Shown: piece after piece, positions 34,236 to 41,928 of the stretch | Layout of the letters: every line of letters begins with the position of its first letter | Position numbering within the stretch: the first letter of the stretch is position 1 | NCBI GenBank assembly: GCA_029863275.1 | Contig: JAOTVS010000002.1 | Span: forward strand, 32,996 to 96,995 | From: Candidatus Nitrosopumilus sp. | GTDB taxonomy: Archaea; Thermoproteota; Nitrososphaeria; Nitrososphaerales; Nitrosopumilaceae | Length of the DNA stretch: 64,000 nt | Direction of reading: 5' to 3' | The notes under the pieces: model-generated | Databases searched by the model: none | The model's input: the letters and a program-made list of their open reading frames with translations, nothing else | Told to the model about the DNA's origin: nothing | Position numbers and translations under genes: made by a program

Positions 34236-35903
34236 ATGGGTCTTAATTATTATCATATAAAGAAGAATATTCTACGAGCAAGAAAACTTGTCATCAAATC
34301 TACTAGTGTGGCAGGCTCTGGCCATCCAGGTGGTTCATTTTCAATGGCAGAAATTTTAGGTTGTCTATTTTACAAACATCTGAAATTTGATCCTAGTAAT
34401 CCTTCTTGGGAAAATAGAGATCGACTAGTTCTTTCAAAAGGACATGCATCACCTGGATTGTTTTCAAATATGGCAGTTGCTGGCTATTTTCCTGAATCGG
34501 AACTTGATACTTTGAGGAAATTTGGAAGTAGGCTACAAGGACACCCTGATTTGAAATGCCCAGGAGTAGAGTTTTGTGGAGGATCTTTGGGCACTGGATT
34601 ATCATATTCTATTGGAGTTGCACTTGCTGCTAAAATTGATAACAAAGATCATCATGTCTACACCATCATTGGAGATGGAGAATCAGACGAGGGACAAATT
34701 TGGGAAGCCGCAATGACTGCATCAAAATACAAATTAGATAATTTAACTGCATTCTTAGATAGAAATTTTATCCAACAAGACTCGTATACTGAACAAGTAA
34801 TGCCACTAGATGAGGAGCTAGTTGGCGATGATATTTCTGAAATGTGGAAAGATGCATCAAGATGGAAGACTGGAGACAAGTGGAGATCCTTTGGATGGAA
34901 TGTGCTTGAAATTGATGGTCATAGAATTGAACAAATAAGTGCAGCAATAGAAAAAGCAAATACCACAAAAGGAGTTCCTACAATTATTATTTGTAGAACC
35001 ATAAAAGGAAACGCAGTTGAACACATGGAAGATAATCCACAATGGCATGGAAAAGCTCCAGATTTAGATATAGTACCTTTGATAAATTTGGAACTTGATT
35101 CACAATTTATGATTGCACCATCAATAATTGCAGGTGATATGACCAATCTAGCAAATGAAGTTAAACGTTGTATCAATGGAAGGGCTGATTACATTCATCT
35201 TGATGTAATGGATGGTCAATTTGTTCCTGCAAAAACCTTTGATCATAATAAAATTAAAGAACTAAGATCCATAACTCCTATTCCATTTGATTCTCATCTA
35301 ATGATTTCTGAACCAGTTAAACATGTGAGAGATTATGCAGAAGCTGGAAGTGATATCATTACAGTTCATGCAGAGGTTTGTGATGAATCAAGTTTTGGGG
35401 AAATTCATGATTTGCTAAAACAACATCAAGTAAGTGTCGGGTTGGCAATAAATCCAGAAACTGACCTTCCTGAGTGGTCTTACAAATTTCTACCCACTCT
35501 TGATCAACTCATTGTAATGTCTGTCGTACCTGGAAAGTCAGGCCAAAAATATATTCCAGAAACACATAAAAAAATGAGTAGCCTAAGTCCTATCTTAAAG
35601 GAACATAATTTTATAGGATATGTAGAGGCTGATGGTGGTGTTACACTTGAGAATGTTGGGTCTTGTTTTGAGGATGGAGCAAGAGCATTTGTCGGTGGAA
35701 GTTCTATGATTGGACAAAATAATGTACGAGAAGCAATTAGGGAATTTAGACATGAAATTCTCAGAGCAAGAAGAAAGGTTTTACTTGAAAAAGCTCATCA
35801 ATTAGGAGGCTCAGATCTTGTCAACAAGTGGATTGGGTTGCATGTTGTTGGAAAAAAGAAAGAAAAAATCACAAAAATAGCAAAGGAGACAGGTTTGATT
35901 TGA
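34236..35903 (+). CDS. Fusion: transketolase N-terminal half + ribulose-phosphate 3-epimerase
   Basis: A 555-residue fusion. Residues 1-280 are the TPP-binding half of transketolase (GSGHPGG, GHASPGL, and the TPP motif GDGESDEGQIWEAA...N). Residues 292-505 are a complete ribulose-phosphate 3-epimerase: PSIIAGD, HLDVMDGQFVP, HLMI, MSVVPGKSGQ and EADGGV are all present with the four metal/catalytic His/Asp. A basic helical tail (506-555) follows. ATG 34236 has GAGG at 34227-34230. The transketolase C-half and transaldolase follow, so this is a non-oxidative pentose phosphate operon. The fusion channels pentose phosphates (inference). Confidence 0.9.
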   Translation: MGLNYYHIKKNILRARKLVIKSTSVAGSGHPGGSFSMAEILGCLFYKHLKFDPSNPSWENRDRLVLSKGHASPGLFSNMAVAGYFPESELDTLRKFGSRLQGHPDLKCPGVEFCGGSLGTGLSYSIGVALAAKIDNKDHHVYTIIGDGESDEGQIWEAAMTASKYKLDNLTAFLDRNFIQQDSYTEQVMPLDEELVGDDISEMWKDASRWKTGDKWRSFGWNVLEIDGHRIEQISAAIEKANTTKGVPTIIICRTIKGNAVEHMEDNPQWHGKAPDLDIVPLINLELDSQFMIAPSIIAGDMTNLANEVKRCINGRADYIHLDVMDGQFVPAKTFDHNKIKELRSITPIPFDSHLMISEPVKHVRDYAEAGSDIITVHAEVCDESSFGEIHDLLKQHQVSVGLAINPETDLPEWSYKFLPTLDQLIVMSVVPGKSGQKYIPETHKKMSSLSPILKEHNFIGYVEADGGVTLENVGSCFEDGARAFVGGSSMIGQNNVREAIREFRHEILRARRKVLLEKAHQLGGSDLVNKWIGLHVVGKKKEKITKIAKETGLI

Positions 35904-36874
35904 ATCCACCTGAAATGAGTGATATGAGAACAGAGTATTCAAAAACTCTGATTGAACTTGGTAGAGTTAATCAAAATATAGTGGTTTTAGGTGCTGACAC
36001 TACTGATTCTCTTAAAACAGCTGCCTTTGGAAAAGAATTTCCCAATCGATTCTTTAATGTCGGAATAGCTGAGGGAAACTTGGTATCAGTATCTGCAGGG
36101 TTGGCAGCTTCTGGGAAAATTTCATTTGCAAGTACTTATGCCATATTTTTGCCTGGACGGGCAGTTGACCAAATTAGAAATGGAATTGCATATCCCTCAC
36201 CACCTGGTAAAAAAGGACTTGATGTAAAATTAGTAGTATCTCATGGAGGTCTATCAGTTGGCCCAGATGGCGGTTCGCATCAACAAATAGAAGATATTGC
36301 AATAATGAGGGCAATTCCGAATTTTCGTGTCTTTATACCTGCTGATACTATTGCAGTCTCAAAACTAGTCTTGTTAATGGCAAATGAATATGGACCATTT
36401 TACATGAGGATGGCACGATCAAAAACACCTATAGTTCATTCTGAATCTCAAGAGTTCCAAATAGGTAAAGGAATTACTCTCCGAGATGGTTCTGATTGTA
36501 CTATTGCAGCTTGTGGTATTACAGTACGAATGGCACTTGAGGCAGCTGAGGAATTACAACAAGAGGGAATTTCCTGTCGAGTTTTGGATATGTTTTCTGT
36601 AAAGCCTATTGATGGTGATCTTTTAGAAAAGGCGGCTCGAGAGACTGGTGGAATAGTTACCTGTGAGGAGCATAATATTTTTGGCGGTTTAGGTTCGGCA
36701 GTTGCAGAATCTGTTTCAGAAAGATATCCAGTACTTGTAAAACGAATAGGTGTCCAAGATATGTTTGGAGAATCTGCACGCGATAATGAGATACAATTAC
36801 TTTTAGAAAAACACGGAATAACATCTTTTAATATGATAAAGCAAGTCAAAGAAATAAGGAGTAAAAAATTATGA
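35900..36874 (+). CDS. Transketolase C-terminal half
   Basis: A 324-residue protein holding the pyrimidine-binding and C-terminal domains of transketolase. Motifs include the TPP-activating Glu block FFNVGIAEGN, the substrate His/Asp block SHGGLSVGPDGGSHQ, and the C-terminal EEHNIFGGLGSAV. It completes the enzyme with the upstream TPP half. TTG 35900 overlaps the previous stop (TTGA) and has AAGGAG at 35883-35888 about 11 nt before; ATG 35915 is the alternative start. Subunit splitting is the usual archaeal arrangement. Confidence 0.9.
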   Translation: MNPPEMSDMRTEYSKTLIELGRVNQNIVVLGADTTDSLKTAAFGKEFPNRFFNVGIAEGNLVSVSAGLAASGKISFASTYAIFLPGRAVDQIRNGIAYPSPPGKKGLDVKLVVSHGGLSVGPDGGSHQQIEDIAIMRAIPNFRVFIPADTIAVSKLVLLMANEYGPFYMRMARSKTPIVHSESQEFQIGKGITLRDGSDCTIAACGITVRMALEAAEELQQEGISCRVLDMFSVKPIDGDLLEKAARETGGIVTCEEHNIFGGLGSAVAESVSERYPVLVKRIGVQDMFGESARDNEIQLLLEKHGITSFNMIKQVKEIRSKKL

Positions 36875-37536
36875 AAATATTTCTTGATACTGCAAATTTA
36901 GAATCTATCCGAAAATTCAATGATATGGGATTGTTGGATGGGATAACTACGAATCCATCATTAATGTCAAAGGAAGGAGGTAATCCAAAAGATGGCATGG
37001 CTGAAATCACAAAAATTATCAAAGGTGATGTAAGTTTAGAGGTTTTAAGCACTGAATATTCTGGAATGTTGGATGAAGGTAGATCTTTACGTAACTATGG
37101 TGATAATGTTGTAGTTAAAGTTCCAATGACTCCAGATGGATTAAAAGCTTGTAAATCTCTCACTGCAGAAGGTATTCCAGTAAATGTAACCTTAATTTTT
37201 TCATCAAATCAAGCAATACTTGCAGCAAAAGCTGGTGCAAAATATGTTAGTCCCTTTATTGGCAGATTAGATGATATAGGACAAGATGGAATGCACTTGA
37301 TACAAGAAATTAAAACAATTTTTTCAAATTATAATTTTAAAACTCAAATTCTTGTTGCAAGTATAAGGCATCCATTACACGTAGTAGATGCAGCAAAGAT
37401 TGGTGCAGATGTTGTTACTTTGCCCCCTGCAGTTTTAGACAAAATGCTAAAACACCCACTAACTGATATTGGTCTTAAAAATTTTCTAACAGATTGGGAA
37501 AAACTCAAATCAGAAAATCCTGATATCAAAGTATAG
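36871..37536 (+). CDS. Transaldolase (small TalB/FSA type)
   Basis: A 221-residue TIM barrel of the small transaldolase family. FLDTAN (4-9), GITTNPSLM (24-32) and the Schiff-base Lys83 in VVKVPMT are all visible, as is the SPFIGRLDD block. It moves dihydroxyacetone units between sugar phosphates; the closely related fructose-6-phosphate aldolases cannot be fully excluded by eye. It overlaps the transketolase gene by 4 nt (ATGA) and is the last gene of the operon. Confidence 0.9.
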   Translation: MKIFLDTANLESIRKFNDMGLLDGITTNPSLMSKEGGNPKDGMAEITKIIKGDVSLEVLSTEYSGMLDEGRSLRNYGDNVVVKVPMTPDGLKACKSLTAEGIPVNVTLIFSSNQAILAAKAGAKYVSPFIGRLDDIGQDGMHLIQEIKTIFSNYNFKTQILVASIRHPLHVVDAAKIGADVVTLPPAVLDKMLKHPLTDIGLKNFLTDWEKLKSENPDIKV

Positions 37537-37600
37537 ATAATTAAATTATTTTTTAACTTATTTTTATTTTCAGAATTCTCTAAAATAAAAAATAAAAATT

Positions 37601-37870
37601 TTAAGATCCTTTGTTCTTGCTTTTTCTACTTCCTGTTCCTCTACCTGTAACTCTAGTCATACCTTCAGTAGATGGTCTCTCTTTTGGTTCAGGAATATCA
37701 CCAAGTCTCTTTGATCCAGTCCCTCTTCCAGTGTGGACCATTCTATTTGCAGACTTCTTTTTCTTTTCTGCCTGTTCTTTTCTGTAAGCATCTCCAGACC
37801 ACTTTTTTTCACCGTCTTCTACTTCAACTGTTCCAGTTCCTCTTCCAGATCTAACTTTAATTTTTCCCAT
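37601..37870 (-). CDS. Lys/Arg-rich protein with three GRGTG repeats
   Basis: An 89-residue basic protein of unknown family. The motif GRGTG occurs at residues 9-13, 48-52 and 76-80, each time with a Ser or Thr next to it (RSGRGTGT, HTGRGTGS, VTGRGTGS). The linkers are rich in Lys, Glu and Pro. No hydrophobic core is evident, so it may be disordered. It could be a nucleic-acid-binding protein; this is a composition-based guess. Convergent with the transaldolase operon with 64 bp between. Confidence 0.65.
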   Translation of the reverse strand: MGKIKVRSGRGTGTVEVEDGEKKWSGDAYRKEQAEKKKKSANRMVHTGRGTGSKRLGDIPEPKERPSTEGMTRVTGRGTGSRKSKNKGS

Positions 37871-37983
37871 ATTTTTATGACAATTATCTAATATTTAATT
37901 AGGTCTATTTTAGCAAATTTTGGATATTTCACAACTATTTCTGGCAAAAATGAGATCAATGAATATGAAATATTACAAAAAAT

Positions 37984-39003
37984 CTAACCACTTACCCAAC
38001 CTAGTTTTCTAAAATATGAATACATCAAGACAACAGGAATTGCAGATGCTATGATTATTACTATAAATGAAGTATAGGGACCTAAGATACCTCCTTCCAA
38101 ATCTATTCCTCCTGGCAAATGTATATTCATTCCATAAAATGTCCCAATAACTGTGGCCGGAATTGCTAATGTGAAAATTATTGTCAATACTGCAAGTACT
38201 TTATTTGTTTTTTCAGTACTCAACACAAAATCTGTGTCTTTGTAAATCTCCATGGTCTCTCTTGATTCCTCCAAAGTTTCAATAACTTTGTCAATGTGGT
38301 CAATTACATCATCAAATAATAGTCCCAAGTTTTCACCTTCATCTGAGAATCGTTTAATGTTGTTTGCCATCTCTAGAACAAATCGTTTTAACGGATTTGC
38401 TATTCTCCTTAGTTTGTTAATTTCTCGTCGGAGTAGAGCGATACTTCTTGCAACAGATTTTGTTTCATCAAAAACTCCGTCCTCCATCTCATCTAAATTT
38501 GCAATAATTCTTCTTGAAGTATGTAAGAGGTCATCTACAAGAACATCTATTATTTCGTGAAGCAATAACCCAGATGATTTTCCAAAAAGTCTTTCTTTTC
38601 TTGATGGCTCAGAATTTGTTTTACACAAATCAACAAGATCTACTAAAGGCTTAAGATCTCCTTGATGTACAGTTACGAGAAAATTTTTTCCAAAAAATAT
38701 TGAAAGCTGACTATTTTTTGTAATTCCTACTTTTGGTGATATTGGTGGAAAATGAAGAATTACAAAAAAATGATCGCTATAACTATCTAGTTTTGGAAGC
38801 TCAAATTTGGTCATGCAATCTTCAATGTTTAATGAATTGAAATGATATTTTTTGGCCAGTTCTTCTACATCCGTTCTGTCAGGATTTTGTACATCAATCC
38901 ATGAAAATCTAGTTCCTTCTATGGTCTCAATTTTTCGTTGTAAAGAATCTCCTATCGATTTCTTGCCAGAACGTAATCGACTAGAAATAAAGCCTTTTTT
39001 CAT
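37984..39003 (-). CDS. corA: CorA-family magnesium/metal ion transporter
   Basis: A 339-residue protein with a large cytosolic N-terminal domain, a long helix (about 200-260) and two C-terminal membrane helices. The channel signature GMN is present (YGMNIHLPGG, about 290-299). CorA pentamers take up Mg2+ (also Co2+ or Ni2+). The usual basic C-terminal end is partly present (YFRKLGW). ATG 39003. A palindrome AGCGATCGCT (39035-39044) lies in its promoter region. Confidence 0.9.
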   Translation of the reverse strand: MKKGFISSRLRSGKKSIGDSLQRKIETIEGTRFSWIDVQNPDRTDVEELAKKYHFNSLNIEDCMTKFELPKLDSYSDHFFVILHFPPISPKVGITKNSQLSIFFGKNFLVTVHQGDLKPLVDLVDLCKTNSEPSRKERLFGKSSGLLLHEIIDVLVDDLLHTSRRIIANLDEMEDGVFDETKSVARSIALLRREINKLRRIANPLKRFVLEMANNIKRFSDEGENLGLLFDDVIDHIDKVIETLEESRETMEIYKDTDFVLSTEKTNKVLAVLTIIFTLAIPATVIGTFYGMNIHLPGGIDLEGGILGPYTSFIVIIIASAIPVVLMYSYFRKLGWVSG

Positions 39004-39076
39004 GTTGAACCATTGCCTTGGACAGCAAATTTAAAGCGATCGCTAGAAATGACAAAAATTTGTCTTAAAAATTAGA

Positions 39077-39157
39077 CTAATGCCAAGGCATAAGATACAT
39101 TGCACCATAGTAGGTTAGTCCAACGGCAATCCCCATTGCTATCCACCAATATCTCAT
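39077..39157 (-). CDS. 26-residue single-helix membrane microprotein
   Basis: The frame encodes MRYWWIAMG followed by a helix and YYGAMYLMPWH. One membrane helix has Arg at the N-end and aromatic residues at both borders; it has the look of a small subunit or anchor of a respiratory or transport complex. Too short for confident calling; the composition and complete frame on a clean intergenic strip are the only evidence. Confidence 0.4.
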   Translation of the reverse strand: MRYWWIAMGIAVGLTYYGAMYLMPWH

Positions 39158-39254
39158 AGGTGAAAATTAATTTGCTTAATAATAAATCTACAGGCTAATT
39201 CTCATCTAGTTGAAATCAAAGATTATTACTGGATTAAGAATTTTTGATTTTTGT

Positions 39255-39327
39255 GGCCCTCGTAGTACAGTGGTTAGTATAGAGGATTGTGGATCCTCGG
39301 ACAGGAGTTCGATTCCCCTCGAGGGCC
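39255..39327 (+). tRNA. tRNA-His (GUG)
   Basis: Acceptor GCCCTCG (39256-39262) pairs with CGAGGGC (39320-39326), discriminator C at 39327. G at 39255 would be the extra 5' G(-1) of tRNA-His, facing C73. The anticodon loop is TTGTGGA, anticodon GTG. The T-arm AGGAG/CCCCT has one A-C mismatch at positions 52-62. No intron. Confidence 0.92.
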
Positions 39328-39348
39328 TTTCTTATATTCATACTATAA

Positions 39349-39408
39349 TATTTCTTGGGAAAAGTTGTTGGCGCTGGAGTATATCTGCTAAAGCTTAGAA
39401 AAAACTAG
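39349..39408 (+). pseudogene. Decayed fragment of a C-terminal surface-protein anchor
   Basis: Just after tRNA-His, the frame between TAA 39346 and TAG 39406 encodes YFLGK then VVGAGVYLLKLRKN. This matches the end of the anchor shared by the proteins at 22216 (GIVGAGVYLVKFRARK) and 39470 (GIAGAGLYLVKFRTNRD). No gene body precedes it, because the tRNA occupies that space. It is most simply a leftover of an anchored surface protein lost by deletion or rearrangement next to the tRNA. Confidence 0.55.
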
Positions 39409-39469
39409 AGCAGGTAATCTAGACTTAATCCACACAACAATCTTAAGGTAAAAATCGATCCAATTATTA

Positions 39470-40183
39470 ATGACTTTAAATAATACTCAAAAACTACTAG
39501 CAGGCGCTTTGACTTTAGTTCTTGTTGCCGGAATGACTACTCCAGCATTTGCAGGATTGTCTCCTCTGGAACCTCCCTTTGATCAGAATTATGTGATTGC
39601 TGCATGGAATCTAGAGTCGGATATGCAGCAAGTAGGTGATACTGCAATCGACCCACCAGTTAGCTTTAACTGGGATAAATCTAGCCCATACCCATTGGCC
39701 CCTATTCCACCAGCGGGTGGATGTGACGGACCAAGTTGTAGTTTTATCATTCCGAATTTTGTAGATGATTTAGATACCAAAATCATTCGCATCCTAGTTG
39801 GGTTTGAAGGTCAACCACCTATTAATCCAACAGCTGAATGTTTTGATGATGTCGAACTTTCTGCGGATTCACTATCTTCTGGACAACTGGTAACTGACGA
39901 ATTGCTTGAACCTGGAACATGGTTATGGGAAATTGTATGTCATCCAAATCCTGACGTCGAATTGGTAACATTTACGCGAATTGATCCAGGAACAGATTCA
40001 GTTGTCTTTTTCACAGCATCATTTGATGAAGAAAAAGCAGTAGCAGGAGAACTATTGTTACTTGATTCATCTGCACTAGTAATTGGTGGATTAGCATCAA
40101 GTGCAGTTTGGATGGTACCAGCAGTTGTAGGTATCGCAGGCGCTGGATTGTACCTGGTAAAGTTTAGAACAAACAGAGATTAA
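39470..40183 (+). CDS. Secreted or surface protein with C-terminal membrane anchor
   Basis: A 237-residue exported protein. The N-terminus is a clear signal peptide (MTLNNTQKLLAGALTLVLVA, cut after AFA). The body is acidic with few Lys and looks like beta-structure with Cys residues (Cys84, 88, 119, 152) able to form disulfides. The C-terminus VWMVPAVVGIAGAGLYLVKF then RTNRD is a membrane helix plus basic tail, the same as in the deacetylase at 22216. Function unknown; probably a cell-surface protein. A TATA-like string lies about 28 nt upstream. Confidence 0.75.
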   Translation: MTLNNTQKLLAGALTLVLVAGMTTPAFAGLSPLEPPFDQNYVIAAWNLESDMQQVGDTAIDPPVSFNWDKSSPYPLAPIPPAGGCDGPSCSFIIPNFVDDLDTKIIRILVGFEGQPPINPTAECFDDVELSADSLSSGQLVTDELLEPGTWLWEIVCHPNPDVELVTFTRIDPGTDSVVFFTASFDEEKAVAGELLLLDSSALVIGGLASSAVWMVPAVVGIAGAGLYLVKFRTNRD

Positions 40184-40403
40184 TTCTCTATTCTTTTTAT
40201 TTTCTAATTTGCTATGGCACGAGCAGCTCCGTAATCGGTGCTAGAGTAATTTTTTTTAAGTTTGATACGTGTCTAATAAAAAAGATAAAAAACTAAAAAT
40301 TCCTTCATATTTCCTTAGCTCTTTTTAATTAAAAACAAAAACTGTTGTTTGAAATGAACACCAATTTCATTAAATTAAACAAGTATGAGCATAGTATTAG
40401 AAT

Positions 40404-40496
40404 ATGAAATATGGCTGTTGTAGGGATTGTTCCTGCGGATCCGCCAAAATAAGAGATCCTGGATGTCCTTGTAAAAAACATGATCCATATGATTAG
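40404..40496 (+). CDS. 30-residue Cys-rich microprotein
   Basis: The protein starts MKYGCCRDC and has six Cys (5, 6, 9, 11, 21, 23), one His and a charged end (KKHDPYD). Spacing CC-x2-C-x-C then C-x-C resembles a compact metal cluster or metallothionein-like site. A TATA-like ATTAAATTAAAC near 40370-40381 is about 28 nt upstream, supporting a leaderless start. No family recognised. Confidence 0.5.
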   Translation: MKYGCCRDCSCGSAKIRDPGCPCKKHDPYD

Positions 40497-40506
40497 TTTT
40501 AAAAAT

Positions 40507-40845
40507 TCAGAAAAACAAATTCGATAAACTAACAGTCAAAACTGCCCCTAGTGATACTATTCCAATAGCTGTAAAAATATTTTTTTTCCTTCTTTGTTTT
40601 TCTTGATATTTAGCCTGAATTCCTGAAATAAATTTGTGCGATATCCTTGAATTACCAAAAGGTATGAAATCACAAATCTCATTATAATGAGTTTGAAAAC
40701 CCGATTGATCATATTTGGGTTTATTACATTTTACACAAAAATCCAAAGAGACAAACTCATGAAAATTTGTACGATCTCTATGAGTATGATCACCCTGTTT
40801 ATCGTATTTCAAATTCCAACAAATACCGCACTGTTCATTTTCCAT
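40507..40845 (-). CDS. Tail-anchored protein with duplicated CxxC-KYD zinc motif
   Basis: A 112-residue protein of unknown family. Two copies of C-x2-C-x3-K-Y-D-x2-G-x2-T-H occur (CGICWNLKYDKQGDHTH at 6-22 and CVKCNKPKYDQSGFQTH at 37-53), each giving two Cys and one His for zinc. A basic helix (about 80-90, QEKQRRKKN) is followed by one C-terminal membrane helix. The finger part should therefore lie in the cytosol at the membrane. ATG 40845. Confidence 0.65.
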   Translation of the reverse strand: MENEQCGICWNLKYDKQGDHTHRDRTNFHEFVSLDFCVKCNKPKYDQSGFQTHYNEICDFIPFGNSRISHKFISGIQAKYQEKQRRKKNIFTAIGIVSLGAVLTVSLSNLFF

Positions 40846-41053
40846 ACTTGTTCAATTTTGCCAATTAATAAAAAACCCTAGAACCAAAACATTAGTAATG
40901 TTTTAAAACTATCAAAAAAATCAACACGATCTATTATCTGTAACAAAAATATAATACACAAAGAAATTAGGCTTAAATTTTAGATCGATCAGTAAAAAAA
41001 AGATATTACAGAAGATCTACCTTAAGTAATATTTACCAATATGATTTTTAATC

Positions 41054-41194
41054 ATGAATTTTGTTCAACTAAAATTAAATAACAATCTCAAGTACCAAGA
41101 TCTTATTTTGTTTGCAGAAGATATGAAATTAATCAAAAATAATTTCAGTCAAATACCAACTCAAAATAAAGGAGAAATTTATTTTGAATACTAG
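41054..41194 (+). CDS. 46-residue hypothetical protein upstream of zinc-ribbon gene
   Basis: The open frame begins MNFVQLKLNNN and ends EIYFEY, with a Phe/Leu/Asn-rich and mildly charged composition. It has no clear domain. Its stop overlaps the start of the zinc-ribbon gene that follows by 11 nt, and the ribosome site of that gene (AAAGGAGA) lies within it. A TATA-like CCTTAAGTAAT is about 29 nt upstream. It may be the leader of the next gene rather than a protein gene. Confidence 0.35.
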   Translation: MNFVQLKLNNNLKYQDLILFAEDMKLIKNNFSQIPTQNKGEIYFEY

Positions 41195-41342
41195 AACACG
41201 ATCTGCTTCAACAGAATTGATGCAGCAAGTAAAAAAAATACTCCATCACAATCCTAAACTATCTTTAAGATGTGTAAAATGTGATTCTATTTTTCCAAAA
41301 GAGTACAAGAAATGTCCTCATTGTCATAGTTATCAAACATAA
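41184..41342 (+). CDS. 52-residue zinc-ribbon microprotein
   Basis: The protein begins (TTG)NTRTRSAS and ends with a zinc ribbon: C-x2-C (Cys30, 33, CVKC) and C-x2-C (Cys44, 47, CPHC) separated by 10 residues. The N-terminal part is a basic amphipathic helix. TTG 41184 is preceded by AAAGGAGA at 41168-41175 (good spacing). Function unknown; such ribbons often bind nucleic acid. Confidence 0.6.
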   Translation: MNTRTRSASTELMQQVKKILHHNPKLSLRCVKCDSIFPKEYKKCPHCHSYQT

Positions 41343-41542
41343 TAAATTCTGAACTTTTTACTATAATTTTTTAATTTTATCCTATTTACAAAAATATACC
41401 AATTTTTAGGCTTTAACAAAGTAAAATTTTGGCCTGAAATTAATATTATTTGTATTTTACAGGCAAGACCTTGCTTTTCCTTGGATTTGTGCTTAAAATT
41501 GAGAAAAATATGACAATTAAACGACACAAATGGGCTGTAAGA

Positions 41543-41890
41543 TTAAAAAATCCCGTATTTGCTTGATTCCATCTCTTCTTTGATGGCAAGCTTGAATCGA
41601 TGTTCTTTACTTTCCATATTGTTGGCAACCCAAGTTAAAAATTTCTTCTCTATGCCTTTTCCTTTAAGATTATCAAAATCTGGCCCCATCTGTTCAGCCA
41701 ATTTTTCTACAAGGGATCTATTGATGCTTACAACAAAAAAATGCCACCCAAAAGCGAATTCAGAATCCGTCATTGCAAAATCATCTTTTCCATGAACCAT
41801 TTCTTCTAAAAGTGAGAGTTTTTGAGATATAGCCTTACTAGTATGCTCATAATTTATGGCTGATACATTGATATTTAATTTTCCATCCAT
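41543..41890 (-). CDS. Conserved-looking hypothetical protein, 115 residues
   Basis: A soluble alpha-helical protein with no recognised family. Residues 20-70 hold hydrophobic helices (AFGWHFFVVSINRSLVEKL), and the C-terminus is Lys/Glu-rich. Start ATG 41890. It has a short gap (38 bp) to the methyltransferase gene upstream on the same strand, so it may be the last gene of that unit. Confidence 0.6.
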   Translation of the reverse strand: MDGKLNINVSAINYEHTSKAISQKLSLLEEMVHGKDDFAMTDSEFAFGWHFFVVSINRSLVEKLAEQMGPDFDNLKGKGIEKKFLTWVANNMESKEHRFKLAIKEEMESSKYGIF

Positions 41891-41928
41891 ATCTATTCTG
41901 GACTTTTACAAAATAAAAGGGTTAATGA

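Noticed and set aside
39035-39044. AGCGATCGCT palindrome upstream of corA
   Set aside because: Too short and single-copy to call an operator; mentioned only in the corA entry.
39255-39470. Possible integrated element at tRNA-His
   Set aside because: No integrase, no repeated tRNA 3' end and no foreign genes; only a gene remnant is present.
40200-40260. GC-richer patch (GGCACGAGCAGCTCCGTAAT region) between two genes
   Set aside because: Examined as a possible structured RNA or tRNA remnant, but no consistent stem or box elements could be built.
41333-41527. Minus-strand 64-codon frame in the gap after the zinc-ribbon gene
   Set aside because: Low-complexity Lys/Ile/Phe composition, no domain, no start signal; looks like noncoding AT-rich sequence.
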